From Ferrimonas gelatinilytica (GTDB taxonomy: Bacteria > Pseudomonadota > Gammaproteobacteria > Enterobacterales > Shewanellaceae), in assembly GCF_039544205.1 (NCBI RefSeq), contig NZ_BAABLF010000014.1, positions 62,001-126,000 on the forward strand: a stretch of 64,000 bases of DNA. The letters run 5' to 3'. The notes beneath the pieces were generated by a model that ran no database searches, was not told where the DNA came from, and worked only from the letters and a program-made list of their open reading frames with translations. Shown here in pieces: positions 26,198-32,816 of this stretch. Every line of letters begins with the position of its first letter. The first letter of the stretch is position 1. The position numbers and the translations under genes are program-made.

Positions 26198-26217
26198 TTC
26201 GTTTTCTTTCTACGATT
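26198..26217 (+). promoter_or_regulatory. Candidate operator element A
   Basis: TTCGTTTTCTTTCTACGATT, a bipartite element (TTCGTTT, short spacer, TCTACGA). It lies between the predicted transcription start and the first start codon, in the ribosome-binding region. Element B is in inverted orientation, giving a 9-bp perfect palindrome (26209-26217 with 26230-26238). Confidence 0.6.
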
Positions 26218-26229
26218 CATCTTCTCTCT

Positions 26230-26249
26230 AATCGTAGAGGCGAAACGAA
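26230..26249 (-). promoter_or_regulatory. Candidate operator element B
   Basis: Reads TTCGTTTCGCCTCTACGATT on the minus strand, 16/20 identical to element A. It covers the -10 box and most of the spacer of the predicted promoter, so a bound protein would block RNA polymerase. Confidence 0.6.
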
Positions 26250-26260
26250 TGGCGCGTCAA
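26231..26260 (-). promoter_or_regulatory. Predicted sigma-70 promoter of the restriction-modification operon
   Basis: On the minus strand, TTGACG (26255-26260) and TACGAT (26231-26236) are separated by 18 bp, a good match to the -35/-10 consensus (5/6 and 4/6). Transcription would start near 26224, leaving a leader of about 29 bases before the first ATG. The spacer and -10 are covered by one of three 20-bp repeat elements. Confidence 0.6.
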
Positions 26261-26268
26261 TGTTTTTT

Positions 26269-26288
26269 TTCGTTTTCGCTCTACGAAT
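26269..26288 (+). promoter_or_regulatory. Candidate operator element C
   Basis: TTCGTTTTCGCTCTACGAAT, 17/20 identical to element A and in the same orientation. It lies just upstream of the -35 box. Three copies within 91 bp argue against chance. Confidence 0.6.
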
Positions 26289-26967
26289 TTATCTGCGGAG
26301 GGGTCACAGGAGTAAATGTCAATTAAAATCTATTGCAAGCTCTCTGTTTGTTCGCTTTTTCATGGCATCTCCGCTGCAGATGGTGACGGGGTCTTGGTGT
26401 TTATGCCTTCCCGCTTAGGGAAGGCATATGAATGGATTTGTTATTTTTAAGTTTTTATCTACATTTAGTCACTGTTACAGCTTTCCTGCTGACGAGGTCG
26501 GACGGTGGTAACTGCTCTCATGGGTCGCGTGCGGCCCTTCGGGTGCTATCTGCGTTAGTAATGCTTCTGTTTAGTGCACAACTAATTCAAAGCAGCTGAC
26601 CGAATAAGAACATTTTTAACCAAATGCAGATCGTGTGACTTGTTACTACTGATGGAGAACTTGTTGCGTGATTGCAGTGATTGGCGTCGACATTGGACGC
26701 CAATAGGTGCTGGCGCTTAGAACTTCCTGAGTGATCTAGCTAAATGTGACTCTTATAAGGAAAGCTGAGATGAATCATTTCATTAAGTCCTCTCCGTAAA
26801 CAGTCTGAAGTAAACACTGCTGTAGGAAGACCGTGCTGTCTCCGACTTCGACGTGCTATCTCCACGTGAGTGGCCAATGGCGTGTCCGCAGTGTGCTCAT
26901 GACAACTTTGAAGACCTTGCGTCATCATAATTTTTCAATTTAATTCAGGTTTTTATCGGAGAGTGCC
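26289..26967. other. Non-coding stretch of about 680 bp
   Basis: Between the restriction operon promoter and the next gene I see no convincing coding frame; a 62-codon minus-strand frame at 26740-26928 has no support. It may hold the origin of transfer or a small RNA, but I cannot identify either. Confidence 0.5.
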
Positions 26968-27351
26968 ATGTATGACATTGCATACGTTTATACATCGAGT
27001 GAGCTAGAGAGTGCATTGAAAGGAAGTTATGACTACATAGTGATACAGGATTCAGGTCTTGCATCTAACATCAGTATCATTACTGGTGCATCCAAGGCTG
27101 CTATTGCTGCAGCGATAGCAGCGGCGGGCGTTGCGGCATCCAACTTTTGGAACCCAGTTGGGTGGGGAGTGGGAATAGTTGGATCCGCTGTAGGCAGCAA
27201 GTTAACGATCGCTGTTGTGGTATTGATTTGGGCCTTGGGCGTGACGCTGATCTATGCCATTGCCAATGACTACCGAGTCAAAGGAAAAGGGAGGATAGTC
27301 TTGCCAGATGGCACAGAAGTCGACGGTGAACTCATACTTGAGCCTCGATAG
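26968..27351 (+). CDS. Hypothetical two-helix membrane protein
   Basis: A 127-residue protein preceded by a good ribosome-binding site (GGAGAG, ATG 26968). Residues about 45-60 are very alanine-rich, and the stretches around 42-76 and 77-100 are hydrophobic with glycine motifs (GWGVGIVGSAVGS), so it probably forms two membrane helices. The C-terminal 27 residues are polar and beta-like (GKGRIVLPDGTEVDGEL). I recognise no family. It lies between the restriction operon and alpA and ends at a strong bidirectional terminator, so it is probably a single-gene transcript. Confidence 0.6.
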   Translation: MYDIAYVYTSSELESALKGSYDYIVIQDSGLASNISIITGASKAAIAAAIAAAGVAASNFWNPVGWGVGIVGSAVGSKLTIAVVVLIWALGVTLIYAIANDYRVKGKGRIVLPDGTEVDGELILEPR

Positions 27352-27357
27352 TCATCG

Positions 27358-27385
27358 ACTGAGCCACGCTTAAGCGTGGCTCAGT
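27358..27385. terminator. 28-bp perfect palindrome, bidirectional terminator
   Basis: ACTGAGCCACGCTT followed by its exact reverse complement, between the convergent 127-residue gene and alpA. The last codons and stop of alpA (at 27370) are inside it. It has no long T-run but a very stable stem. Confidence 0.65.
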
Positions 27386-27561
27386 TCACGCTGCTCAATC
27401 CTCTCCATTATCCAGTCCTGAATCTCGCCTTCCACCCAGGCTACTGCTCGCCCCCCGAGTGGTACTGGCTTGGGGAAGCCGTCTTCGGCGATGTACTTGT
27501 AGATGGTGGAGCGGGCCAGGCCGGTGCTGTGCATGACGTCTTTCAGTTTGATGAGTCTCAT
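27370..27561 (-). CDS. alpA: AlpA-family transcriptional regulator / putative excisionase
   Basis: A 63-residue AlpA/MerR-like winged helix-turn-helix protein: STGLARSTIYKYIAEDGFP (about 12-30) is the DNA-binding helix-turn-helix and PVPLGGRAVAWVEGEIQDWI (33-52) the family signature. AlpA proteins of CP4-57-type islands activate or direct integrase-mediated excision, so this is the best candidate for the island's recombination directionality factor. An AAGGA ribosome-binding site precedes ATG 27561. It does not lie next to the integrase, which is 5 kb away. Confidence 0.88.
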   Translation of the reverse strand: MRLIKLKDVMHSTGLARSTIYKYIAEDGFPKPVPLGGRAVAWVEGEIQDWIMERIEQRELSHA

Positions 27562-27755
27562 GAGGAAATCCTTGTTGTTCAGGTCATGAGATAGCGCCCG
27601 CCCTTCATTTTTTACCCAGGTGATGTCTCGCTCTGCATTCCAAAAATTTTCAGATACATATTACGGTCTTGCAGTAGCCGATCGTGTTGCTGTTAGGTGC
27701 CGGAATTCGGTCCGTTTTCTGGCGATGTCGTACTTCTGAAAGTCCAGGAGGCGTT

Positions 27756-27848
27756 ATGCCTTTCGCATTTGTTGCCGGCTTCGTGGTCGGTGTCGGGCTT
27801 TACCATGCGCTGAAGGAGGGAAGTGATGTTCTCCTTTCTGATCGCTAG
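27756..27848 (+). CDS. Micro-protein 1 (30 residues, hydrophobic)
   Basis: Begins MPFAFVAGFVVGVGLYHA after an excellent AGGAGG ribosome-binding site. Residues about 3-18 are hydrophobic with GxxxG spacing, so it may be a single-span membrane peptide. It overlaps the next micro-frame, and the two peptides resemble each other (FVAGFVVG versus FVAGVVAG). Too short for a family call; the translation signals support it. Confidence 0.5.
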   Translation: MPFAFVAGFVVGVGLYHALKEGSDVLLSDR

Positions 27849-27918
27849 GCCGATGGCTGAGTTGTTTGTTGCTGGTGTGGTTGCTGGCTACAACTGGGCC
27901 AAGAGCCAGGACGCCTGA
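27826..27918 (+). CDS. Micro-protein 2 (30 residues, hydrophobic)
   Basis: Begins MFSFLIARPMAELF with GGAGG seven bases before the ATG, inside micro-frame 1 in another reading frame. It contains ELFVAGVVAGYNWA, similar to micro-protein 1, suggesting a duplicated short membrane peptide. A terminator follows 38 bp downstream, so the two form their own small transcript before radC. Confidence 0.5.
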   Translation: MFSFLIARPMAELFVAGVVAGYNWAKSQDA

Positions 27919-27955
27919 GGCGTTTTAGGACGTGCACAGTGGACGTGAATAATCC

Positions 27956-27985
27956 AAGGCGGAGCAGATTGCTCCGCCTTTTTTA
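27956..27985 (+). terminator. Rho-independent terminator after the micro-proteins
   Basis: AAGGCGGAGC and GCTCCGCCTT arms with a five-base loop, then TTTT. A textbook terminator. Confidence 0.85.
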
Positions 27986-28049
27986 TTCCTTTTGGTTTGC
28001 CAGGGTTGCAGCCAGCGCGGTTGCTGCCAGAGGCAAGAGGGAGCGCAAC

Positions 28050-28526
28050 ATGAGTGATGAACGCAAGACAGACTATGTCACCGAGGGCCCCATGACGGTG
28101 ACTCAGGTACTGGAGAAAGCCGCCGATATTCTGGCGGATCGATTTGTAACGTCGGATGCCTACTGCAGCCCGGCCCGGACCAAGGCCTTTCTCAGCTTTA
28201 AGCTGGGCCGCTATGAGCGTGAGGTGTTTGCCCTGATGCTGCTGGATAACCAGAATCGCCTGATCCAGTTTGTCGAGCTGTTTCAGGGCACCATCGACGC
28301 GGCCAGCGTGTATCCCCGCGAGGTGGTTAAGGTGGTATTGCAGCACAACGCCGCCGGCGTGATCCTGGCTCACAACCATCCATCGGGTGAGGCCACCCCT
28401 TCGGAGGCCGATCGGACGATCACCCGCCGGTTGATTGAGGCGCTCGGCTTGATCGACGTCCGGGTACTGGATCACATCGTGGTGGGCAAGGACAGTGTCT
28501 CCTTTGCGGAGCGCGGCCTGCTCTGA
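28050..28526 (+). CDS. RadC-family JAB/MPN+ domain protein (island copy)
   Basis: A 158-residue protein with the RadC/JAB metalloprotease-like signature AHNHPSGEATPSEAD (about 112-126; HxH plus Ser and Asp) and an upstream conserved Glu (FVELFQGTIDAASVYPREVV). It lacks the N-terminal helix-hairpin-helix region of chromosomal RadC, as is usual for island versions (YfjY/YeeS type). The biochemical role is unsettled; mobile-element copies may aid DNA processing. I chose ATG 28050 (GAGGGAG upstream) over the longer frame, which would run through the preceding terminator. The host radC is at 42159. Confidence 0.9.
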   Translation: MSDERKTDYVTEGPMTVTQVLEKAADILADRFVTSDAYCSPARTKAFLSFKLGRYEREVFALMLLDNQNRLIQFVELFQGTIDAASVYPREVVKVVLQHNAAGVILAHNHPSGEATPSEADRTITRRLIEALGLIDVRVLDHIVVGKDSVSFAERGLL

Positions 28527-28571
28527 CGCCCTCATCGCAGGAATAGAGCGAAGTTCCCAATTTGCCCTTCT

Positions 28572-28587
28572 GGGTACTTGAGAACCC
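28572..28587. promoter_or_regulatory. Imperfect dyad upstream of the small recombinase
   Basis: GGGTACTTGAGAACCC has matching GGGT/ACCC ends and CT/AG inner pairs. It lies about 80 bp before the recombinase start and could be an operator or recombinase site. Weak evidence. Confidence 0.3.
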
Positions 28588-28668
28588 TTGCTCCATAAGC
28601 CTTTGCGAGGAGGTAGGGCTCTGAAGTACTCAAAATCCCCATTTCAATCGAAATAAGGAACCTGAGCC

Positions 28669-29229
28669 ATGGCCGAAGTGCATGCCGTGAAGGAACCTGA
28701 AACCATTCAACTGGTTAGCCACCTCCTCAAGATCCGCCACAGCCAGCAGATGGCGGACGTGTGGGATCTGGGTCTGAACCTGGCGCTGCGGATCTCCGAT
28801 CTATTGTCGATCACCTTCCGTGACATTGACGGTGATCGTCTGGTCCTGCGCGAGTCCAAGACCGGCAAGTTGGCCACCATCCACCTCAATCCGAAAGCGC
28901 AAAAGATCATCCAGCGGATCCGTGATGAGCATCCCCACCACCTCTATCTGTTCCAATCCTATCGCAATCAGCAGTCACGCCACCGAACCCCCAGGCCCAT
29001 CACCCGTCGGGCAGTCGGCAAGGCATTTGAGTTGGTGGGGGAGGAGCTCAAGATCGCGTTGGGCACTCACTCGATGCGCAAGACGCGCGGTTACCACCTC
29101 TATCAGGCCACTAACGACATTGCGCGAGTGATGCAGATGCTGAGACACCGCTCTGCCGGAGTCACCTTGCGTTATATCGGCGTGACTCAGGATGAGATCG
29201 ACCGCGACTTTCGTGAGTTGGTGCTGTGA
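28669..29229 (+). CDS. Small tyrosine recombinase (catalytic domain only)
   Basis: A 186-residue protein that is essentially only the catalytic domain of a tyrosine recombinase, as in FimB/FimE. All active-site positions are present: Arg41 (LALRISDLL), Lys64 or Lys67, His134-x-x-Arg137 (HSMRK), His160 and nucleophile Tyr169 (LRYIG). The arm-binding and most of the core-binding domain are missing. It is distinct from the island integrase at 32817. It might invert a nearby switch or resolve island multimers; I saw no invertible repeat pair to support this. An AAGGAAC ribosome-binding site precedes ATG 28669. Confidence 0.88.
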   Translation: MAEVHAVKEPETIQLVSHLLKIRHSQQMADVWDLGLNLALRISDLLSITFRDIDGDRLVLRESKTGKLATIHLNPKAQKIIQRIRDEHPHHLYLFQSYRNQQSRHRTPRPITRRAVGKAFELVGEELKIALGTHSMRKTRGYHLYQATNDIARVMQMLRHRSAGVTLRYIGVTQDEIDRDFRELVL

Positions 29230-29233
29230 CAAT

Positions 29234-29260
29234 AAGGCGGGCATTTGCCCGCCTTGTTTT
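29234..29260. terminator. Terminator between convergent recombinase and Gp2-like genes
   Basis: AAGGCGGGC and GCCCGCCTT arms with a four-base loop, followed by TGTTTT on the plus strand. Confidence 0.8.
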
Positions 29261-29909
29261 AATGTTGACTGCAGCCGAAGTTTCGAAAACCGGTGCCGTA
29301 GATCTTACTTTTTTTCTTGGCTAAATAGCTGGCCCGATAGAACAGTTCATTGAAGGACTGCTGGAACTCCTCCGAGGAAGAGTTTCGGTTGAGATAGTAA
29401 AGAGGATTATCTGGAAAGTGAACTAAGGTAGCAAACTCCATGGGATCGACTCGTAAGGCGCTGCACCAGGCATGGATGATCCGTGTGGCCATGCAAACAT
29501 TATTCAAGTCTCGGTAATCACCTAAGGTGAAGTAGGCATCGTTATTGAAAAGCAGCAAGGTGTGGTAATGGGTCTTGTGTTCTCTATTCTGCTCACGGGC
29601 CCAGACGTATCGGACCTTACAAGGATAGATCCGTTTCCCGGCATTCTTTTTTTTACTGAGATCGGCTTGGATTTTTGCGTTGAGGGATGCCATGAAGCGG
29701 GATATGACACTTGGATCCGTATCCGCGAAGTGATCCGGTGTGTCCTGCTCCATGGGATCCATATTCTGCGTATCTCCGGGTAAGCGAAGATCTACGCGTA
29801 ATGCTAAGGTCCTCGGGTAGTCATTAACGGAGTGATGGATGGTTTGATGAATACGTTCGAGATATCTTTGGTCGAGTGGTCCATGACTGTTGATGGTATG
29901 CGATGGCAT
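29259..29909 (-). CDS. Inovirus Gp2 / YagK-YfjJ C-terminal domain protein
   Basis: A 216-residue protein matching the YagK/YfjJ domain (inovirus Gp2 family) found on P4-like and CP4-57-like islands. The motif HKTHYHTLLLFNNDAYF (near 118-134) contains an HxH-type signature like that of rolling-circle replication initiators, and YRASYLAKKKSK near the C-terminus supplies a tyrosine and lysines. A role in island replication or mobilisation is plausible but unproven. ATG 29909 has an AGGAGAA ribosome-binding site; an upstream in-frame ATG at 29954 does not. Confidence 0.82.
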   Translation of the reverse strand: MPSHTINSHGPLDQRYLERIHQTIHHSVNDYPRTLALRVDLRLPGDTQNMDPMEQDTPDHFADTDPSVISRFMASLNAKIQADLSKKKNAGKRIYPCKVRYVWAREQNREHKTHYHTLLLFNNDAYFTLGDYRDLNNVCMATRIIHAWCSALRVDPMEFATLVHFPDNPLYYLNRNSSSEEFQQSFNELFYRASYLAKKKSKIYGTGFRNFGCSQH

Positions 29910-29954
29910 GATTCTTCTCCTAAGTATGGTGTGTTCATAGGAGTGCATTGCCAT

Positions 29955-30348
29955 TATTTTTTTACTTCATGTCGCTTACTTCCTACATCAAGCCTTATTG
30001 GGCTTGAGTGATTATCTAACATTCAATTTAGGGATCTATTAGCTATCCATATTACCTAACCGACATCGCCGATGGCGGTGATGTTCGGCTGCAGCGAACA
30101 GTAGAGAGCATGTAGGTCAGTGTGGCCTGAGGGATTGGTTCATTGAGTCACTCTGGAGTTATCTTGCTATGAGGGCATCCCATGCGGCAATTTACCGACA
30201 TTTGATTGAATTTAGGTTATGTTGATGTAACGATGTTTACTAGGTGGCGCACGACGAGGGAGATACGTTGTGGGGACGCAAAATGATACGGGCAGGTTAC
30301 GCAGTAACCATGCCTTTGAGGTTTCCGAGTAGATGGAGTATGTGCGTC
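29955..30348. other. Divergent intergenic region with a near-palindrome
   Basis: About 390 bp between the divergent Gp2-like gene and the Trp-rich/RHH gene, so it should contain promoters for both. A near-perfect dyad lies at 30063-30084 (ACATCGCC ... GGTGATGT, seven of eight pairs). I see no other structure. It could be an operator or, given the neighbouring HxH protein, a replication or nicking hairpin. Confidence 0.4.
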
Positions 30349-31236
30349 ATGGCTATTCATGATCAATATATAATAAGCCACTCACTGCGAGAGTGTAAAT
30401 TTTATTTGCGTTACATTAAAAAGGAGTTTGGTGACGCATTAACATGGAAAACCAATCCTGCAGAAATGTGTATTGAAATAAATTCAATCTTAGACAGAAA
30501 GATTAATGATTTCAATCAAAAGGTTGCTTTTGCCAATAGAATGAAATCAGCCTGCCAACACGATCTTATCTCATCTGATAGATTTTCTTGGATTAAAAGT
30601 GATCGGCGAGCTTGCTTTTGGGTTTGGGGTTGGTTGATTAATTCAACCCCTACCAAGCTTGGTTATAGCCACTTAGAACGACCCAATCACAATGATATTG
30701 ACTTTGGCTATATGAAGGGAGAGGCGCGAAGCCATTCTATCAGGTATGAAGCAATTGTTAATTTTTTTGATGAATGGAATGTAATAAGGTCATGGAAAGA
30801 TGATTTATTGTCTCGTTTAGCTGAAGAATGGGCTCAAATACTTAGAAAGACAAAAACATTTTCTTGGCTTGACGAAAAAAATGAAGAACAAATATGGTGG
30901 GCTTGGAAGCATATTGTTGACTCGCCGGTTAAAAGCGACTATTTAGCGCCTATGGATAACGCTGAAAGATATTTGTCAATATGTACCGCTTTTGACTTAT
31001 GGGAGGCAGAGCGTGATAGTAAAGATTTGTTTCTTCATAGGTTTAATAAAGCTTGGCACCAAAAAAAACATCGCGACAATCGTGTTGGAAAGAAATCTCT
31101 TAACACTTATGTTTCAGAGGATGTGAAGAACAAGTTAGAAACTCTTGCGTTAGAGCGAGGGCAGAAACTCCACCAGGTCATAGAGTCCTTAATCAATAAT
31201 GAATATCAGGCAACACGAACCAAGCTTTATGTTTAA
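30349..31236 (+). CDS. Uncharacterised Trp-rich protein with C-terminal ribbon-helix-helix (MatP-like)
   Basis: A 295-residue protein from ATG 30349 (MAIHDQYII), very AT-rich. The first 240 residues are rich in Trp and charged residues (ACFWVWGWLI, IWWAWKHI) and match nothing I know. The last 50 (KKSLNTYVSEDVKNKLETLA then ERGQKLHQVIESLINNEY) form a ribbon-helix-helix unit resembling the DNA-binding segment of the Ter-macrodomain protein MatP. It precedes an HNH nuclease gene by 35 bp on the same strand, so the two probably form an operon. An earlier in-frame start at 30244 is open but has a different base composition. Function unknown. Confidence 0.65.
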   Translation: MAIHDQYIISHSLRECKFYLRYIKKEFGDALTWKTNPAEMCIEINSILDRKINDFNQKVAFANRMKSACQHDLISSDRFSWIKSDRRACFWVWGWLINSTPTKLGYSHLERPNHNDIDFGYMKGEARSHSIRYEAIVNFFDEWNVIRSWKDDLLSRLAEEWAQILRKTKTFSWLDEKNEEQIWWAWKHIVDSPVKSDYLAPMDNAERYLSICTAFDLWEAERDSKDLFLHRFNKAWHQKKHRDNRVGKKSLNTYVSEDVKNKLETLALERGQKLHQVIESLINNEYQATRTKLYV

Positions 31237-31271
31237 ATCCAATTTATTATAAAAAGCAATAAGAGATCATT

Positions 31272-32324
31272 ATGGAAAAAAAGTTAGCACGGATCTGCTG
31301 GAACACTTTTGACTGGCAGCGTCCATCGGGCCCCAAGGGTAAAAGTCTGGACCGCAATTGCTTTGAGTATCAGCGTGGTTATGGGCACGAAGAGTGGCTA
31401 AAAGACACCAGTAAGCTGATCGATGGCTACAAATACTCATTTTTGCAGCCGGTGAATACTAGCAAGAAGCGTCATGCGGGGCAGAGCTACGCGGTCTGGT
31501 TATACACCATGGAGGGTAAGCAAAAGTCTCTGGTTGGTTGCATTAAGAAGGTTGATTGCCTGACTGCTGAGGAGGCGCAACGCGGTGCGGAGCAGCATCA
31601 GCAGAATGGCTGGTTTGAAGAGATGCGGGAGCAGCTCACTGAACAGGACATCGATACTCGCTATCTGATAGAGGATGAACCTCTTCATAACTTCAACATC
31701 AAGTTTAAGCCGCAGGATCTTGAATGGTTTGATGAGCCCATTAACATTACGATGCAGTACGGCAACAACCGCTACGTGCTGCTGAATGTCAGCGATGCCG
31801 AATTTAAACAAACGCTGCTGCTGGAAGATGATTTAGCTTTCGACCTGAACGAGCTCATCGAAGATAGTGATCTGTCAGCTTCTGAGCGTGAAAGCCAAGT
31901 GATGGCACGTATCGGACAGGGTAAATTCCGAAAGGATGTTATCAATCTTTGGGGTGGTGAGAAGTGTGCCGTTACCTTAGTTAACGTCAAAGAGATGTTG
32001 ATTGCATCGCACATCAAGGCATGGAAAAACTGCGAAACCAAAGAAGAGCGCCTAGACGGTGCCAACGGGATTCTGCTTTGTGCCCATTTGGATAAGCTGT
32101 TCGACTATCACCTAATCACCTTCTTACCGGAGAAGAGTCACTACGCTCTGACTGCTTCTGAGGCACTGGATATTAAGCAGTTGAAAGGCATGGGCGTTGA
32201 GGAGGGAACTGAGCTGAGCACCACTCACCTCGATAGAGGTGCACTAAAGCGCTTCGAAGGTTATATGGCTCACCATAACGCAGAGTTTGAGCGCAAACAA
32301 AACGAGTATCGTAATAGCCTCTGA
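31272..32324 (+). CDS. HNH_2 endonuclease with uncharacterised N-terminal domain
   Basis: A 350-residue protein. The C-terminal nuclease is HNH_2 type: GQGKFRKDVI at 215-224, Cys232, then SHI with His247, RLDGANGILLC (Asn265, Cys270) and His272/Asp274 before LFDYHLITF. Residues 1-200 are an uncharacterised region that may bind DNA or a modified base, since HNH_2 nucleases often follow modification-sensing domains. The order with the upstream ribbon-helix-helix gene (35-bp gap) suggests a nuclease with a DNA-binding partner. Restriction of invading DNA is my inference from the defence-rich island. An AAGAGA ribosome-binding site precedes ATG 31272. Confidence 0.8.
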   Translation: MEKKLARICWNTFDWQRPSGPKGKSLDRNCFEYQRGYGHEEWLKDTSKLIDGYKYSFLQPVNTSKKRHAGQSYAVWLYTMEGKQKSLVGCIKKVDCLTAEEAQRGAEQHQQNGWFEEMREQLTEQDIDTRYLIEDEPLHNFNIKFKPQDLEWFDEPINITMQYGNNRYVLLNVSDAEFKQTLLLEDDLAFDLNELIEDSDLSASERESQVMARIGQGKFRKDVINLWGGEKCAVTLVNVKEMLIASHIKAWKNCETKEERLDGANGILLCAHLDKLFDYHLITFLPEKSHYALTASEALDIKQLKGMGVEEGTELSTTHLDRGALKRFEGYMAHHNAEFERKQNEYRNSL

Positions 32325-32382
32325 GTTGAAGTGAGCGATGACCAGCTTGAGATGCTTGTCAACGGAAGGGGCTGTTTGACTC

Positions 32383-32598
32383 TTATAGTTCAAGTCCATA
32401 CTCATCAAGCAGCTCTGTGCTGTTTGATGGGTTTATGGTTAAGCAGAGCACTTCCCCTCCAACGAAGCCATGACGATGCCGAAAGCTTTGCTCACTGATT
32501 ACCTTTGCGACATACCGATACCCGCTGTCCACTCTTCGAATGACGTAAAAGGGATATTTGGTCAAGTCCACCAGCCTAGTGAGTGTAGCCCCCTCCAT
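32383..32598 (-). CDS. Small hypothetical protein
   Basis: A 71-residue frame (MEGATLTRLVDLTKYPFYVIRR) with mixed beta/alpha character, no membrane segment or signal, and no family I recognise. The ribosome-binding site is weak. It lies between the HNH nuclease and the integrase, transcribed in the same direction as the integrase, 218 bp upstream in map terms. It may be a real small gene or a relic. Confidence 0.4.
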   Translation of the reverse strand: MEGATLTRLVDLTKYPFYVIRRVDSGYRYVAKVISEQSFRHRHGFVGGEVLCLTINPSNSTELLDEYGLEL

Positions 32599-32816
32599 CT
32601 GAACATCGCCCTGTTTGGGTTGGTCCTGATTTGGCTTAATCGTGTTTTAGGGATTGCACTGACATTTCGATAAATCTCAGGCATGAAGACTGAATTGAGA
32701 TCCAGCGCTATGAGGCCATGTACTTGCAGTGGTTGTGGCAACGTATCCGGCTCGGTAATCCACCCGACTTGGCAGTCACCCTGGGCAAAGTGAGTAACGA
32801 TCCGATCAAGTTTGAA

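Noticed and set aside
26740..26928. A 62-codon minus-strand frame in the gap upstream of the restriction operon
   Set aside because: No supporting translation signal or conserved feature.
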